Assembly: GCA_963711725.1 (NCBI GenBank)
Contig: CAVQFO010000023.1
Span: 124,001-188,000 of the forward strand
DNA length: 64,000 nucleotides
Direction of reading: 5' to 3'
Source: CAVQFO01 sp963711725
Lineage (GTDB): Bacteria > Pseudomonadota > Gammaproteobacteria > Nitrococcales > Aquisalimonadaceae
Under the pieces are notes generated by a model. That model searched no databases, was not told where the DNA came from, and saw nothing but the letters and a program-made list of their open reading frames with translations. The stretch's first letter is position 1, and each line of letters opens with the position of its first letter. This document shows, in pieces, positions 53,750-61,899 of the stretch. Made by a program: the position numbers and the translations under genes.

Positions 53750-54997
53750 TCAGCTCTTCTCCGTTTTAACGCCCGACGGTGTGCAGACCTGTCCCGGGTA
53801 AGCCCAGTACGGCAGCGGCTTCACCCACTCAGAGGTCTGCTTGATGACCTTGGCTTGGCCGTCGGCCTGCCATTGGCCGATCTTCGGCCACAGGTAGGTG
53901 TGAAGATTGTCGCCGTCGATCTTGACCAGACCCTGGGGAGCCTGGTACTGCACGCCCCGCACCGCATCGCGGATGTTGTTGGGCGAGATGTCGCTCTTGG
54001 CCAGCTTCTCGACCGCCTTCTTGAACAGGTAGACCTGGAAATACGAAGGTTCGGAGACGAAGTGGGTGACGGTATCCTTGCCGTACTTGGCTTGGTAAGC
54101 CTCCACGAACTTGTGGTTCTCCGGTGTGTCCACGTTCATGAAATACGGCGCGGAGGTGTAGTGCCCGGCGGCGAAGTCTCCACCCATGGCGGCCACCTCC
54201 ACCTCTGAGGTGGTGAGGCTGACCATGGGCATCTTGGCCGGATCCAGGCCGGCCGCCTTGTACTGGCGGTGCAGCGCGATCACCGAGTCGCCCACGACCG
54301 TGGAGAAGATGACATCGGGTTTGGTATCCCGGAACTTGTTGATAACGGAAGTGAACTCCGAGTGGCCCAGCGGCACGTATTCCTCGCCCACAACCTCGCC
54401 GCCGAGTCGGTCCAGCAGGATCTTGCAGACGTTGTTCTCTTCCTTGGGATAGATGTAGTTGGAACCGATCAGGTAGAACTTCTTGCCGAAGTTCTCAACC
54501 AGCCAGGGGATAAGGTCCTTCTGCTGCTGGTTGGGCACCGCGCCGGTGTACATCACGTGCTGCGAACACTCATGCCCCTCGTAAAGGGTGGGATACCACA
54601 GCAGGTTCTGCCGCCGCTCCACCGGCGGGAGAACCGCCTTGCGCGAAGCCGACGTGTAGCACCCGAAGATACTGACCACCCGGTCGGACAGGATCATCTT
54701 CCGCGCCTTGTCGGCATAGGTGGCGGGGTCCGATGCCGGGTCCTCGACCACGGGCTTGATCTTCATCCCGTTGATGCCGCCGTTATCGTTGATCTCCTCG
54801 ATTGCGAGCATGGTTGCGTTGTGCAGGGAACGGCCCACCACTGCAATCGTGCCGCTCAAGTCGAAGAGCACCCCAACCGGGATCTCCCCTTTCGCGGCCC
54901 AAGCCGTATCCTCGTTCTTCAACCACAGTCCAGGAAAACCGGTTGCGCCGGCCACGCCCACAAGCGACGCGCTCTTTAGAAAGTCTCTTCTTTTCAT
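53750..54997 (-). CDS. ABC transporter amide/urea-binding protein (UrtA/FmdD-like, Tat signal)
   Basis: A 415-residue periplasmic type I binding protein, related to AmiC and to UrtA/FmdD. The N-terminus KRRDFLKSASLVGVAGATGF is a twin-arginine export signal. Core: IPVGVLFDLSGTIAVVGRSLHNATMLAIEEINDNGGING, FGCYTSASRKAVLPPVERRQNLLWYPTLYEGHECS and FYLIGSNYIYPKEENN. It is the first gene behind the ANTAR leader at 55081-55159 and delivers substrate to UrtBCDE. The neighbouring amidase argues for short-chain amides. Confidence 0.91.
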   Translation of the reverse strand: MKRRDFLKSASLVGVAGATGFPGLWLKNEDTAWAAKGEIPVGVLFDLSGTIAVVGRSLHNATMLAIEEINDNGGINGMKIKPVVEDPASDPATYADKARKMILSDRVVSIFGCYTSASRKAVLPPVERRQNLLWYPTLYEGHECSQHVMYTGAVPNQQQKDLIPWLVENFGKKFYLIGSNYIYPKEENNVCKILLDRLGGEVVGEEYVPLGHSEFTSVINKFRDTKPDVIFSTVVGDSVIALHRQYKAAGLDPAKMPMVSLTTSEVEVAAMGGDFAAGHYTSAPYFMNVDTPENHKFVEAYQAKYGKDTVTHFVSEPSYFQVYLFKKAVEKLAKSDISPNNIRDAVRGVQYQAPQGLVKIDGDNLHTYLWPKIGQWQADGQAKVIKQTSEWVKPLPYWAYPGQVCTPSGVKTEKS

Positions 54998-55080
54998 GAC
55001 AGCCTCCCGTTGTCGACGACCCGAGTCGCCCCCGCTAGATCCCGTGAGAAACCGGCGGCAGCGCTAATATCAAGAAGTCC

Positions 55081-55159
55081 AAAAAAAAGGGCTCTCCCGG
55101 CCTTACGACCAAGAGAGCCCCTTCGCTCATTCGGCAGCGGGTCAACGTTGATCCGCTGC
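55081..55159 (-). promoter_or_regulatory. ANTAR antitermination leader upstream of the importer/amidase operon
   Basis: Reading on the minus strand: hairpin P1 (55159-55134) has a GCAGCGG/CCGCTGC stem, an inner UC/GA pair and the hexaloop AACGUU with A1 and G4, the pair recognised by ANTAR proteins. P2 (55128-55115) is GAGC-GAAGGG-GCUC. The terminator (55120-55089, GGGCTCTC/GAGAGCCC plus eight T) overlaps P2, so forming P2 would prevent termination. It lies about 85 bases before the binding-protein start. Confidence 0.85.
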
Positions 55160-55805
55160 GCGTATTTATACTTAAAGCACAAGATATGGACTATTTCAAG
55201 CCCGTTATTAAATTTCTTTTAGTCCACTTTCCTTGCCTGAAAGAGACCGAATTAACCTATATAAAAGATCCATATTTTCCTGCAGACGAAAACACCTCTG
55301 CGCGTAATCGAGTCGAATTATATTGTGGGGATTATCACCCCAAAATAACGACTCGCGACAGCACATCGCCAGGCAAACGTGCATCCAGGCACGACCAGGC
55401 AGTCCGCGACCCCAACGACGACTCAGACGGAGCCGAATGGCTGGCACTCGCTTAGCGATAGCTCCGTTGCTACCGCTGATCAGTAGTGCCCGTAAGCCAA
55501 GCTCCCCGCCGCATCACCGTTTCCGTCTTCAGCCCTGCACATCGTTTTGCAAGACATGGGCCATGTCCAACACGAGCATAAAAGATACAGCACATCAAAT
55601 AGTTACACTGCATACTCGCGCAGACCGACCGCACCGGAACGAGGCAACCAGATCTGAATGCACCACGATGGTTCTCGCTGTGGGCATCTGCGATCCCGTT
55701 GACCGGTCCGGCGACGGACGCCGCGGCTCAATTCACGCGATTCAAGGAAACAAATATCTGTGGTCGATCATAAGCATCTCCTCCGTAACCTCTATGGGTT
55801 CGTAA
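55160..55805. other. Spacer between amiR and the leader, AT-rich in part
   Basis: About 645 bases with no convincing gene; the short frames at 55186-55455 and 55208-55447 lack ribosome sites and homology. The AT-rich 55160-55300 part probably holds the promoter of the importer/amidase transcript; a TATAAATA stretch stands just upstream of hairpin P1 on the minus strand, but no full promoter is clear. Confidence 0.5.
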
Positions 55806-56483
55806 TTATTTTATCGACAGCTTTTTCCTGTCGGGGGCATTCATGACATCCGCCTTCACTTCATCGGCTGATACATTTCCGCCACCGATATTCCCGAGAA
55901 TGCCGTCGGCGTTAATAATCGCTTGAGCAATTTCCACAGTCGTTGTTCTCTTGGTCATTGCCTGACTGCGAATTCGCTTATAGGCTTCCTCTTCGGAAAT
56001 CTTGTGCAGATTCATTAGAATGAATTTTGCACGGTTCACTTTCTGCGCGTTTCGGACTTTCTCATTCAGTTTCCGGTTCTTCTCATCCAGGCGGCGGCGC
56101 TCCTCCCAGATACGGCGGGCCATGACGATGCTGGTAAGCACCCCGTAGGGCCGCATTGGTTTGGTTATCACCGCCTCCACCTTCAGGTCCAGGACGCTCT
56201 GGAGCACCGACGGGTTCTCGTAACCGGCCAGGCCCACCAACGTGGGCCTGGCATCGCCGAGGTCGCGCAACATACGGAATACGGCGTCGGGCACCGTTTC
56301 CTTCACCTCCAGAAACAGGATATCCACGTGCTCGGGAATGGCGCTGGGCGGAGGCCATAACGTCTCCGTCTTGCAACCGATTCGCTGCAACTGATTTACC
56401 AGCTCCCGCGCATGGCTGTCCGGCGGATGCACCACCATGGCTCGCAGAGACCGTATGCTGTTTAGTATCTGACTGCTTAGCAC
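55806..56483 (-). CDS. amiR: AmiR-type ANTAR antiterminator
   Basis: A 225-residue RNA-binding antiterminator. The N-terminal pseudo-receiver (RAMVVHPPDSHARELVNQLQRIGCKTETLWPPPSAIPEHVDILFLEVKE) lacks the phospho-acceptor Asp, as in AmiR; a coiled-coil (RRIWEERRRLDEKNRKLNEKVRNAQKV) leads to the C-terminal ANTAR domain (AKFILMNLHKISEEEAYKRIRSQAMTKRTTTVEIAQAIINAD). In P. aeruginosa AmiC holds AmiR silent until an amide binds. GTG 56483 has AGAGG upstream and follows amiC after 17 bases. Targets are probably both leaders described here. Confidence 0.94.
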   Translation of the reverse strand: MLSSQILNSIRSLRAMVVHPPDSHARELVNQLQRIGCKTETLWPPPSAIPEHVDILFLEVKETVPDAVFRMLRDLGDARPTLVGLAGYENPSVLQSVLDLKVEAVITKPMRPYGVLTSIVMARRIWEERRRLDEKNRKLNEKVRNAQKVNRAKFILMNLHKISEEEAYKRIRSQAMTKRTTTVEIAQAIINADGILGNIGGGNVSADEVKADVMNAPDRKKLSIK

Positions 56484-56500
56484 CGCTACATCTAACCTCT

Positions 56501-57709
56501 TCAGCCCGTGGAGCGAATCGGATTCGCGCCCCGCAAGCGAATGGTCCAGTCGTTGAGGGCCGGATATACCAAGTATGGATCAGGTTTGATCGGCTGGGGC
56601 ACCTCCCGCTCGATGATGAATGCCCCATTGGCGTCCAGGCGGGCGATACGCGTATGCAGATACGTGTGGTTGTTGTCGGGATCGATCTTGACGAGTCCCT
56701 GAGGCGCATCGAACTCGGCCCCAAGCAACGTGTCGCGCAGCAACTCGGTATCCATCGAACCGACTTTCGCCAACGCCTGCGCGAACATATGGGTCTGAAA
56801 ATAAGCCGCCTCGCAGCAACTGGTCACCCTTGGGGCGTCCTCACCGAAGCGCCCATAGTAGCCGCGCAGGAATGCCTTGCTCGCCGGCGTATCCAGGGTG
56901 TCAAAGTAGGGTGCGGCCGTGATGTGACCGTGGGCAGCCTCGTTCCCCATGCGGGCCACTTCCGCCTCGTTGGTCGTGAGACTGCCGATGGGCACGGCGG
57001 TGGGATCGGACACACCCCGGCTGTAGGCACGATAGAACTTCACGGTGCCGTCGCCCACGACGGTGGAGAAGATCACATCGGGGCGCTTGAGCTTGATGTC
57101 GGCCACTACCCGTTCGAAATCCTCGTCGGACGCTCCCAGCGGCAGGTACTGTTCCTCAATCACCTCGCCGCGCCCCTGGCGGACGATGTGCCGCATGACC
57201 CGGTTCGACTCCCGGGGATAGATGTAATCAGAGCCCACGAAGTAGAAGCGGTTTCCGTAGGTCTCCATCAGATAGCTGGCGAGCGGCACGCTGTTCTGGT
57301 TCGGCGCGGCGCCGCCGTAAATCACGTTCGCGGAATACTCGAAGCCTTCATAGAGCGTGGGATAAAAAAACAAGCCGTTGCGCCGCTCCACCACGGGAAG
57401 GACTTCCTTTCGGGAGCTGGACATGTAACAGCCGAAAATGACATTCACACGATCGTCGACCAGCAGCCGCTCGGCTAGCTGTCCGTAGCGCTTGGCCTCC
57501 GAGGCGGGATCGTAGATCACCGGTTCGATTTCGCGACCGTCCACGCCGCCGCGCTCGTTGATCTCGGAAATGGCCAGAAGCGTGCCGTTGAGCTGGGACC
57601 GCTCGATCACAGCGGTCACGCCTGTCTGTGAAAACAGGATGCCGACCCTCCAGGGCTGGGCGCTATCCGGCTGCTTCGGCATTCTCGACGTTCTCCATCT
57701 GGTGTTCAT
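56501..57709 (-). CDS. amiC: AmiC amide sensor, negative regulator of AmiR
   Basis: A 402-residue cytoplasmic protein of the type I periplasmic-binding fold with no signal peptide, as for AmiC. Core: WRVGILFSQTGVTAVIERSQLNGTLLAISEINERGGVDGREIEPVIYDPASE, FGCYMSSSRKEVLPVVERRNGLFFYPTLYEGFEYS, FYFVGSDYIYPRESNRVMRH and DNNHTYLHTRIARL. Start is ATG 57709 or 57682. It is the first gene of amiCR, and its own leader (57744-57836) carries ANTAR hairpins, suggesting feedback. Confidence 0.93.
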   Translation of the reverse strand: MNTRWRTSRMPKQPDSAQPWRVGILFSQTGVTAVIERSQLNGTLLAISEINERGGVDGREIEPVIYDPASEAKRYGQLAERLLVDDRVNVIFGCYMSSSRKEVLPVVERRNGLFFYPTLYEGFEYSANVIYGGAAPNQNSVPLASYLMETYGNRFYFVGSDYIYPRESNRVMRHIVRQGRGEVIEEQYLPLGASDEDFERVVADIKLKRPDVIFSTVVGDGTVKFYRAYSRGVSDPTAVPIGSLTTNEAEVARMGNEAAHGHITAAPYFDTLDTPASKAFLRGYYGRFGEDAPRVTSCCEAAYFQTHMFAQALAKVGSMDTELLRDTLLGAEFDAPQGLVKIDPDNNHTYLHTRIARLDANGAFIIEREVPQPIKPDPYLVYPALNDWTIRLRGANPIRSTG

Positions 57710-57743
57710 TGACTACGTGACCGTCTGATCACATTATTCAGGC

Positions 57744-57836
57744 AAAAAAAAAGCCCCCCACTGCCGGGCATCACTGCCCATGCGGGAGAGCTCCTTCGCT
57801 CGATCCGTTACACGCCTCGGCGCTGAGGCATGTAAC
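57744..57836 (-). promoter_or_regulatory. ANTAR antitermination leader upstream of amiCR
   Basis: Reading on the minus strand: P1 (57836-57807) is a 12-bp stem GUUACAUGCCUC/GAGGCGUGUAAC with hexaloop AGCGCC (A1, G4). P2 (57801-57788) is GAGC-GAAGGA-GCUC, almost identical to P2 of the other leader. An overlapping terminator (57792-57753) ends in nine T (57752-57744). It lies about 35 bases before the first amiC start. Confidence 0.87.
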
Positions 57837-57898
57837 CATAAGCAAAGTCCAATACGCGATGGATGTCAAGTTTGCGCGCTCGAATCCCATAGTCAGGT

Positions 57899-59842
57899 TC
57901 AGTCGCAGTGGCCCCCTTGAGCCTCGCAATCGCGAAGAGTCGGTACCAGCGTCCGTGAGTAGCGGGCGACCACGTCTTCGTAGACCCGCCTCGGTTCGTG
58001 CTCGTAGCGAGCAGAGAAATGAAACGGAACCAAGTGCGCGACGTCCGTCGCGGCGGCGATTTCCGCGCAGGCCGCCGTGGTCAGGTGACCGGTCTTCGCC
58101 GCCCGTTCCCCATCCCGCGGCAAGAAGCTCGCTTCGCAGAAGAACACATGAGCTCGCCGCGCCAGTGAGGCGAGGCGGGCCCGATTTTCGGGCGTATCGC
58201 CAAGATCTGTGGCGTAGGCGATCTTGCGCCCGGGCTCCGTCAGCAACAAGCTGTCCGCAAGTTGCTGGACTTGCCGCCGTGAACCATCTGGCAGGGTCAC
58301 AAGGGCATCGGTCTCACCCGCGGCAACGCGACGCTTCAGGTCGGTGAGCCAAGGTCCGGGAGCCAATCGGCTGGCTTCCAGCCGCTCCTTGCGGACATTC
58401 ACCTGCACGGCCGGCTCGAAGGCGAAGGCCAGCACGGGCGTGCCGCCGTGATCCAGGGTCGCGGCACGCACACGAAACTCGGACTCATCCAGCAGCACGC
58501 CTTCCGGCGCCGCCTCGCGGCCCAGGTAATGAGCGTCGGGGAATCCCGCCTGGAGGCGGTATCGGTGCAGCCAACCGTCGTGCAGCTCGGCAACCTCGAA
58601 ACGCGGCCCCCGGTCGCCAATCCGGTCCCAGTGAATGCCCCGGAGGAAACCTTCGATGTTCCCCGACAGCCCCGGTGGCCCATGGAATCGGCACGCGGGA
58701 AACTCGCCCATGCGCGACCGCAAAAACCAAATGAATCCGCCAATGTGATCGGCATGGGCATGGCTGATGAACACATCCGTCACCTGATGCACCAGCCGCG
58801 CCGGCAGTCGGCCGGAGTCCCCAAGGTCGAACAACAGGCCCCGGCGCCGGTGGCGCAGCCGCAGGTGCAGAAGCGGATCCCCGAATACGCCGTTGACCAA
58901 CGTCGCCGCGACGCCGCCGACCCGAACCACGGGCCGCGGCCCCTGCGTCTCGACGTTCGGCGCCAGATCCGAGGGCGGCGCCCACCCCACTACCGCGCTC
59001 CCGAACCGCGGCGCAGTGCCGAGAAGATGATCTTTCCCCCTTTGCGCGTCGCGCACCAGAAGCTGGCGAACGGCGCCGGGAAACGGCGGCGTCTTCACGC
59101 GCAGGGTGGTGCCGCTCAGGGATTCGACCTCTGCCATTGCCAACAGGCGCTCGCCGTGCATCAAAGCCACTTGCCGCCCCGTCCAGGCGCTGGGCGCATC
59201 CAGTGGCGGCGGTGTACCCAAAGCGGCAACGGCGTTCAGATCCACCGACACCACCTCCGCCTGGTCGAGATAGGCATCCCATAACCTCGTGCGGTAGCGC
59301 CGACGGGCGGCGGGCCCGGGCCGACGCGCCGCCGGTGACGCCTCCACCATCCACGGCTCCGTGGGCAAGGCGGCCAGCTCCCGGGCCAAAGGCGGTTCAT
59401 CGGGGTTGCGGGCGAGGACCAGAATACGGTGGGGACGCGTGACCTCGGCGAAGGCCTCCAGAAGCTCGGCACCGGCGGCGCCGCGCACCACGCCGGGGGT
59501 ATCGACCAACGTATAGGCGTCCATCCCTTCCGGCATCAGCCGACGCACGGCATCGATCAGGGGCAGGCGAAACCGCGCCGCATCCAGCGAGCACAAAGGG
59601 CGTCGAGCTCCGGCACGCCATGCGCCCTCATGCCATTGGGCAAGGCCCACGGTACCGGGGAGGCCGAACGCCGGCGTCCCCGGATCCGCTCCCACGCAAT
59701 GCACGGGCCGCCCCCCAGCGGCGAGTATGCCGGCCAAGCGGGCCGCGAGATTGGATTTCCCGGTACCGGCGGCGCCCACCAGCAAGACGCGGCACCCACC
59801 CAGGGGAAGGCCCCGCACGATTTCTTCGACGGCGTCTTTCAT
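57899..59842 (-). CDS. Clp1-type RNA 5'-kinase fused to an RNase Z-type nuclease
   Basis: A 647-residue two-part protein. The N-terminal half matches Clp1/Grc3 polynucleotide kinases: P-loop VGAAGTGKSNLAARLAG (GAAGTGKS, residues 23-30), VHCVGADPGTPAFGLPGTVGLAQ, the Walker B-like VDTPGVVRGAAGAELLEAFAEVTRP, then the Clp1 C-terminal strand domain (RQVALMHGERLLAMAEVESLSG). The C-terminal half is a metallo-beta-lactamase of RNase Z type: FISHAHADHIGGFIWFLRSR (HxHxDH, residues 361-366), ATLDHGGTPVLAFAFE, IAYATDLGDTPE and KTGHLTTAACAEIAAATDVAHLVPFHFSARY. ATG 59842 is chosen; TTG 59908 is an alternative, neither with a good ribosome site. Probably acts on tRNA or other RNA ends, joining 3' cleavage with 5' phosphorylation (inference). 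Confidence 0.88.
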   Translation of the reverse strand: MKDAVEEIVRGLPLGGCRVLLVGAAGTGKSNLAARLAGILAAGGRPVHCVGADPGTPAFGLPGTVGLAQWHEGAWRAGARRPLCSLDAARFRLPLIDAVRRLMPEGMDAYTLVDTPGVVRGAAGAELLEAFAEVTRPHRILVLARNPDEPPLARELAALPTEPWMVEASPAARRPGPAARRRYRTRLWDAYLDQAEVVSVDLNAVAALGTPPPLDAPSAWTGRQVALMHGERLLAMAEVESLSGTTLRVKTPPFPGAVRQLLVRDAQRGKDHLLGTAPRFGSAVVGWAPPSDLAPNVETQGPRPVVRVGGVAATLVNGVFGDPLLHLRLRHRRRGLLFDLGDSGRLPARLVHQVTDVFISHAHADHIGGFIWFLRSRMGEFPACRFHGPPGLSGNIEGFLRGIHWDRIGDRGPRFEVAELHDGWLHRYRLQAGFPDAHYLGREAAPEGVLLDESEFRVRAATLDHGGTPVLAFAFEPAVQVNVRKERLEASRLAPGPWLTDLKRRVAAGETDALVTLPDGSRRQVQQLADSLLLTEPGRKIAYATDLGDTPENRARLASLARRAHVFFCEASFLPRDGERAAKTGHLTTAACAEIAAATDVAHLVPFHFSARYEHEPRRVYEDVVARYSRTLVPTLRDCEAQGGHCD

Positions 59843-59965
59843 GAGTTCCGGGTCCCGATCGTTGGTGCACCCTGCCTGGAAATGTGGGCCGAGGCGTGAC
59901 CACCGCAAGGGCGGGATTCATGGCCCCGGTTTTGCCGCCGCGCCCGAAGCGGCTAACCTAGAGGA

Positions 59966-60244
59966 ATGTTGGATAAGTTCCGCCTGAATTACCGGATCAC
60001 CGTGCGAAACGGGGCTGTGGACGTCACCCACGGCCTGCCGCCGGCCGGGTTTCTGGCGGCGGTGGCGGATATCGTCCAATTGCACGGCATCGACCGCGGA
60101 GAGATCGAGTGTCTCGGTGTGGGGCGACATGCCCGCCTGCGGTTCATCAAAGGCTTTCCCGATCGCGGCCGCCAGGCCATCAGAAACGCCTGGATTCCCC
60201 CCACCACGCCGGGTCCCGGCGGTGGCAAGCGGGCGCGCGGCTGA
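59966..60244 (+). CDS. Small conserved-looking protein of unknown function
   Basis: A 92-residue protein, MLDKFRLNYRITVRNGAVDVTHGLPPAGFLAAVADIVQLHG with alternating strand and helix, a short RLRFIKGFPDRGRQAIRNAWIPP segment and a basic G/P/R-rich C-terminal tail. GAGG sits only 1 base before ATG 59966, so TTG 59969 is a possible start. It is divergent from the Clp1-RNase Z gene and upstream of darP. No family recognised with confidence; the sensible composition and ribosome site support a real gene. Confidence 0.65.
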   Translation: MLDKFRLNYRITVRNGAVDVTHGLPPAGFLAAVADIVQLHGIDRGEIECLGVGRHARLRFIKGFPDRGRQAIRNAWIPPTTPGPGGGKRARG

Positions 60245-60324
60245 CCCGCCGGCGACCAACCACTTGTTTACCCGCCGCTTCGCGCCGGGGACAATGGGCA
60301 CGCCTACCCCATCGGAGAGCCGTT

Positions 60325-60825
60325 TTGGAAGAAGAATACGAGGACTTCGGCCCCAGCAAGAGCCAGCGCAAGCGCGACGCCGAGGAACTGCGCCGCTTGG
60401 GCCGGACCCTGGTGGAACTCGCTCCCGATCGCCTGGCCCGGGTCCCCCTCCCCGAGCAATTGGCGGACGCCATCGAGTTGGCACGGCGGATCAAAGCCCA
60501 CGGGGGCCGTCGTCGACAAATTCAACTGATCGGCAAGCTGATGCGCCAGATCGACGTGGAACCCATCCGCGAAGCTCTGGCCCATATGGAACGTGAAAGC
60601 GCCGCGACCACGGCGCAACATCACGAATTGGAGGCTTGGCGGGAACGAATGCTCGCCGAAGGCGACGAAGCGGTGGCCGAATTCCTGAGCATCCACCCCG
60701 AGGCGGAAGTTCAGAAACTCCGGCATCTGGTCCGCCAGGCGAAGCGGGAACGGGGTACCGGCCAACCGCCCCGACATTCGCGGGAATTGTTCCGTTTCCT
60801 GCGGGAGGCTATGGGCCAGAGATAG
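60325..60825 (+). CDS. darP: Ribosome biogenesis factor DarP (YjgA)
   Basis: A 166-residue helical protein that binds late 50S assembly intermediates. Signature: GPSKSQRKRDAEELRRLGRTLVELAPDRLARVPLPEQLADAIELARRIKAHGGRRRQIQLIGKLMR, followed by RELFRFLREAM near the C-terminus, as in E. coli YjgA. TTG 60325 with GGAG at 60314-60317 gives the usual start LEEEYEDFGPSKS; no ATG is available. It stands alone. Confidence 0.94.
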   Translation: MEEEYEDFGPSKSQRKRDAEELRRLGRTLVELAPDRLARVPLPEQLADAIELARRIKAHGGRRRQIQLIGKLMRQIDVEPIREALAHMERESAATTAQHHELEAWRERMLAEGDEAVAEFLSIHPEAEVQKLRHLVRQAKRERGTGQPPRHSRELFRFLREAMGQR

Positions 60826-61015
60826 TGACGTTAATGTCATATCGATTTGTGCGCCATTACCCGTTTTTCCGCGCCCCGTTTCTTGTAATCTGATCTACAG
60901 CGGCGCCATGAGCCGTCTACGGGAAGCCGCTAACGGGCTTCCCGTGCAACCAATCAAAAGAATCGATGCCCGGACTCGGCGCAAAATCCGAAAGGCATCC
61001 TGGTGGGAGGAGGTT

Positions 61016-61831
61016 ATGAACCGTTTGTATCGTCTGGCCTGTGTGGTTGTTGCCGCGGCCCTGTTGGCCGGTTGCAGCATGAACGACTCGGCCGTCAAGA
61101 AGGAATCCGAACAGCCCGCAACCGCTACCTCCAACACCCAAAGCGGCCAATCCGCGGAGCGCTCGTCCCGCCAGGCCAACGCCGGCTCCCAAACCGAGCA
61201 GACGACTGCGAAAGCATCCGAAACCACGATGGATAAATCCTCAGCCGCGGAGGAAGAGCCGCAGCGGACCGCGTCAGTGGATCATGAGCAGAGCAAGCCG
61301 GAACCCAGTCAGGAAACGGCCGAGAAGGCGTCCCCGCCCAAGCCCGTGAAGCATCAGGAGACGGCGAAAGCCCAGCCCAAGCCCAAACCCGTGAAGCACC
61401 ACGAGACCGCCAAGGCGGCCCCCAAGCCGAAGCCCAAGCAGAAGCCGACACAGGTCGCCTCGGCCGAAAAGCCCAAGGCGGAAAAGAGCGATTCCTACGT
61501 GACCTCCCAGGTCCCCGCGGAGATTCGCAAATTCCTCCGGGCGGACGAGCGCGCGGTGAAATCCCAGGACGTGGAGCGCATCATGAGCCACTACGCCGAG
61601 GACTTTCAGTCGGACGGCCGCGACTTCAACGCCCAGGAGGCGATCTTCGCCATGTATGGCGGCAAACTGTCGGAACGCTGGGACGTGAAGATCAAGAAGC
61701 TCAAGGTGGAACCCGATGTAGTGACCATTCTCGATGGACAGGGGATCACCACCTACGGCGCCGCCGATATGGCCGGCACGAAGATCGTAAAAAAGGACGG
61801 CCACTGGCTGTGGCTGGGCAACGGCAAATAG
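61016..61831 (+). CDS. Lipoprotein with Lys/Pro-rich linker and SnoaL-like domain
   Basis: A 271-residue lipoprotein: MNRLYRLACVVVAAALLAGC with Cys20 as the lipidated residue, then about 120 residues of low complexity rich in S, T, E, K and P, including two near-repeats of KPVKH(Q/H)ETAKA. The C-terminal 100 residues (EIRKFLRADERAVKSQDVERIMSHYAEDFQSDGRDFNAQEAIFAMYG ... ITTYGAADMAGTKIVKKDGHWLWLGNG) resemble a SnoaL/NTF2-like domain. The long linker would let the domain reach across the periplasm. GGAGGAGG precedes ATG 61016. Function unknown. Confidence 0.82.
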   Translation: MNRLYRLACVVVAAALLAGCSMNDSAVKKESEQPATATSNTQSGQSAERSSRQANAGSQTEQTTAKASETTMDKSSAAEEEPQRTASVDHEQSKPEPSQETAEKASPPKPVKHQETAKAQPKPKPVKHHETAKAAPKPKPKQKPTQVASAEKPKAEKSDSYVTSQVPAEIRKFLRADERAVKSQDVERIMSHYAEDFQSDGRDFNAQEAIFAMYGGKLSERWDVKIKKLKVEPDVVTILDGQGITTYGAADMAGTKIVKKDGHWLWLGNGK

Positions 61832-61861
61832 CGAACCGGCTCTGATCGCTGCCGAAACCTG

Positions 61862-61888
61862 AATCGGGCCGCCCTGCGCGGCCCGATT
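61862..61888. terminator. Bidirectional terminator between convergent genes
   Basis: A perfect 11-bp stem AATCGGGCCGC (61862-61872) with 61878-61888 and a 5-base loop, between the lipoprotein gene (+) and the DUF3014 gene (-). The T-runs are short on both sides. Confidence 0.7.
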
Positions 61889-61899
61889 GCATTTCCGGC

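Noticed and set aside
55186..55455. Short frames on both strands in the amiR-leader spacer
   Set aside because: No ribosome site, mixed composition and position over a probable promoter.
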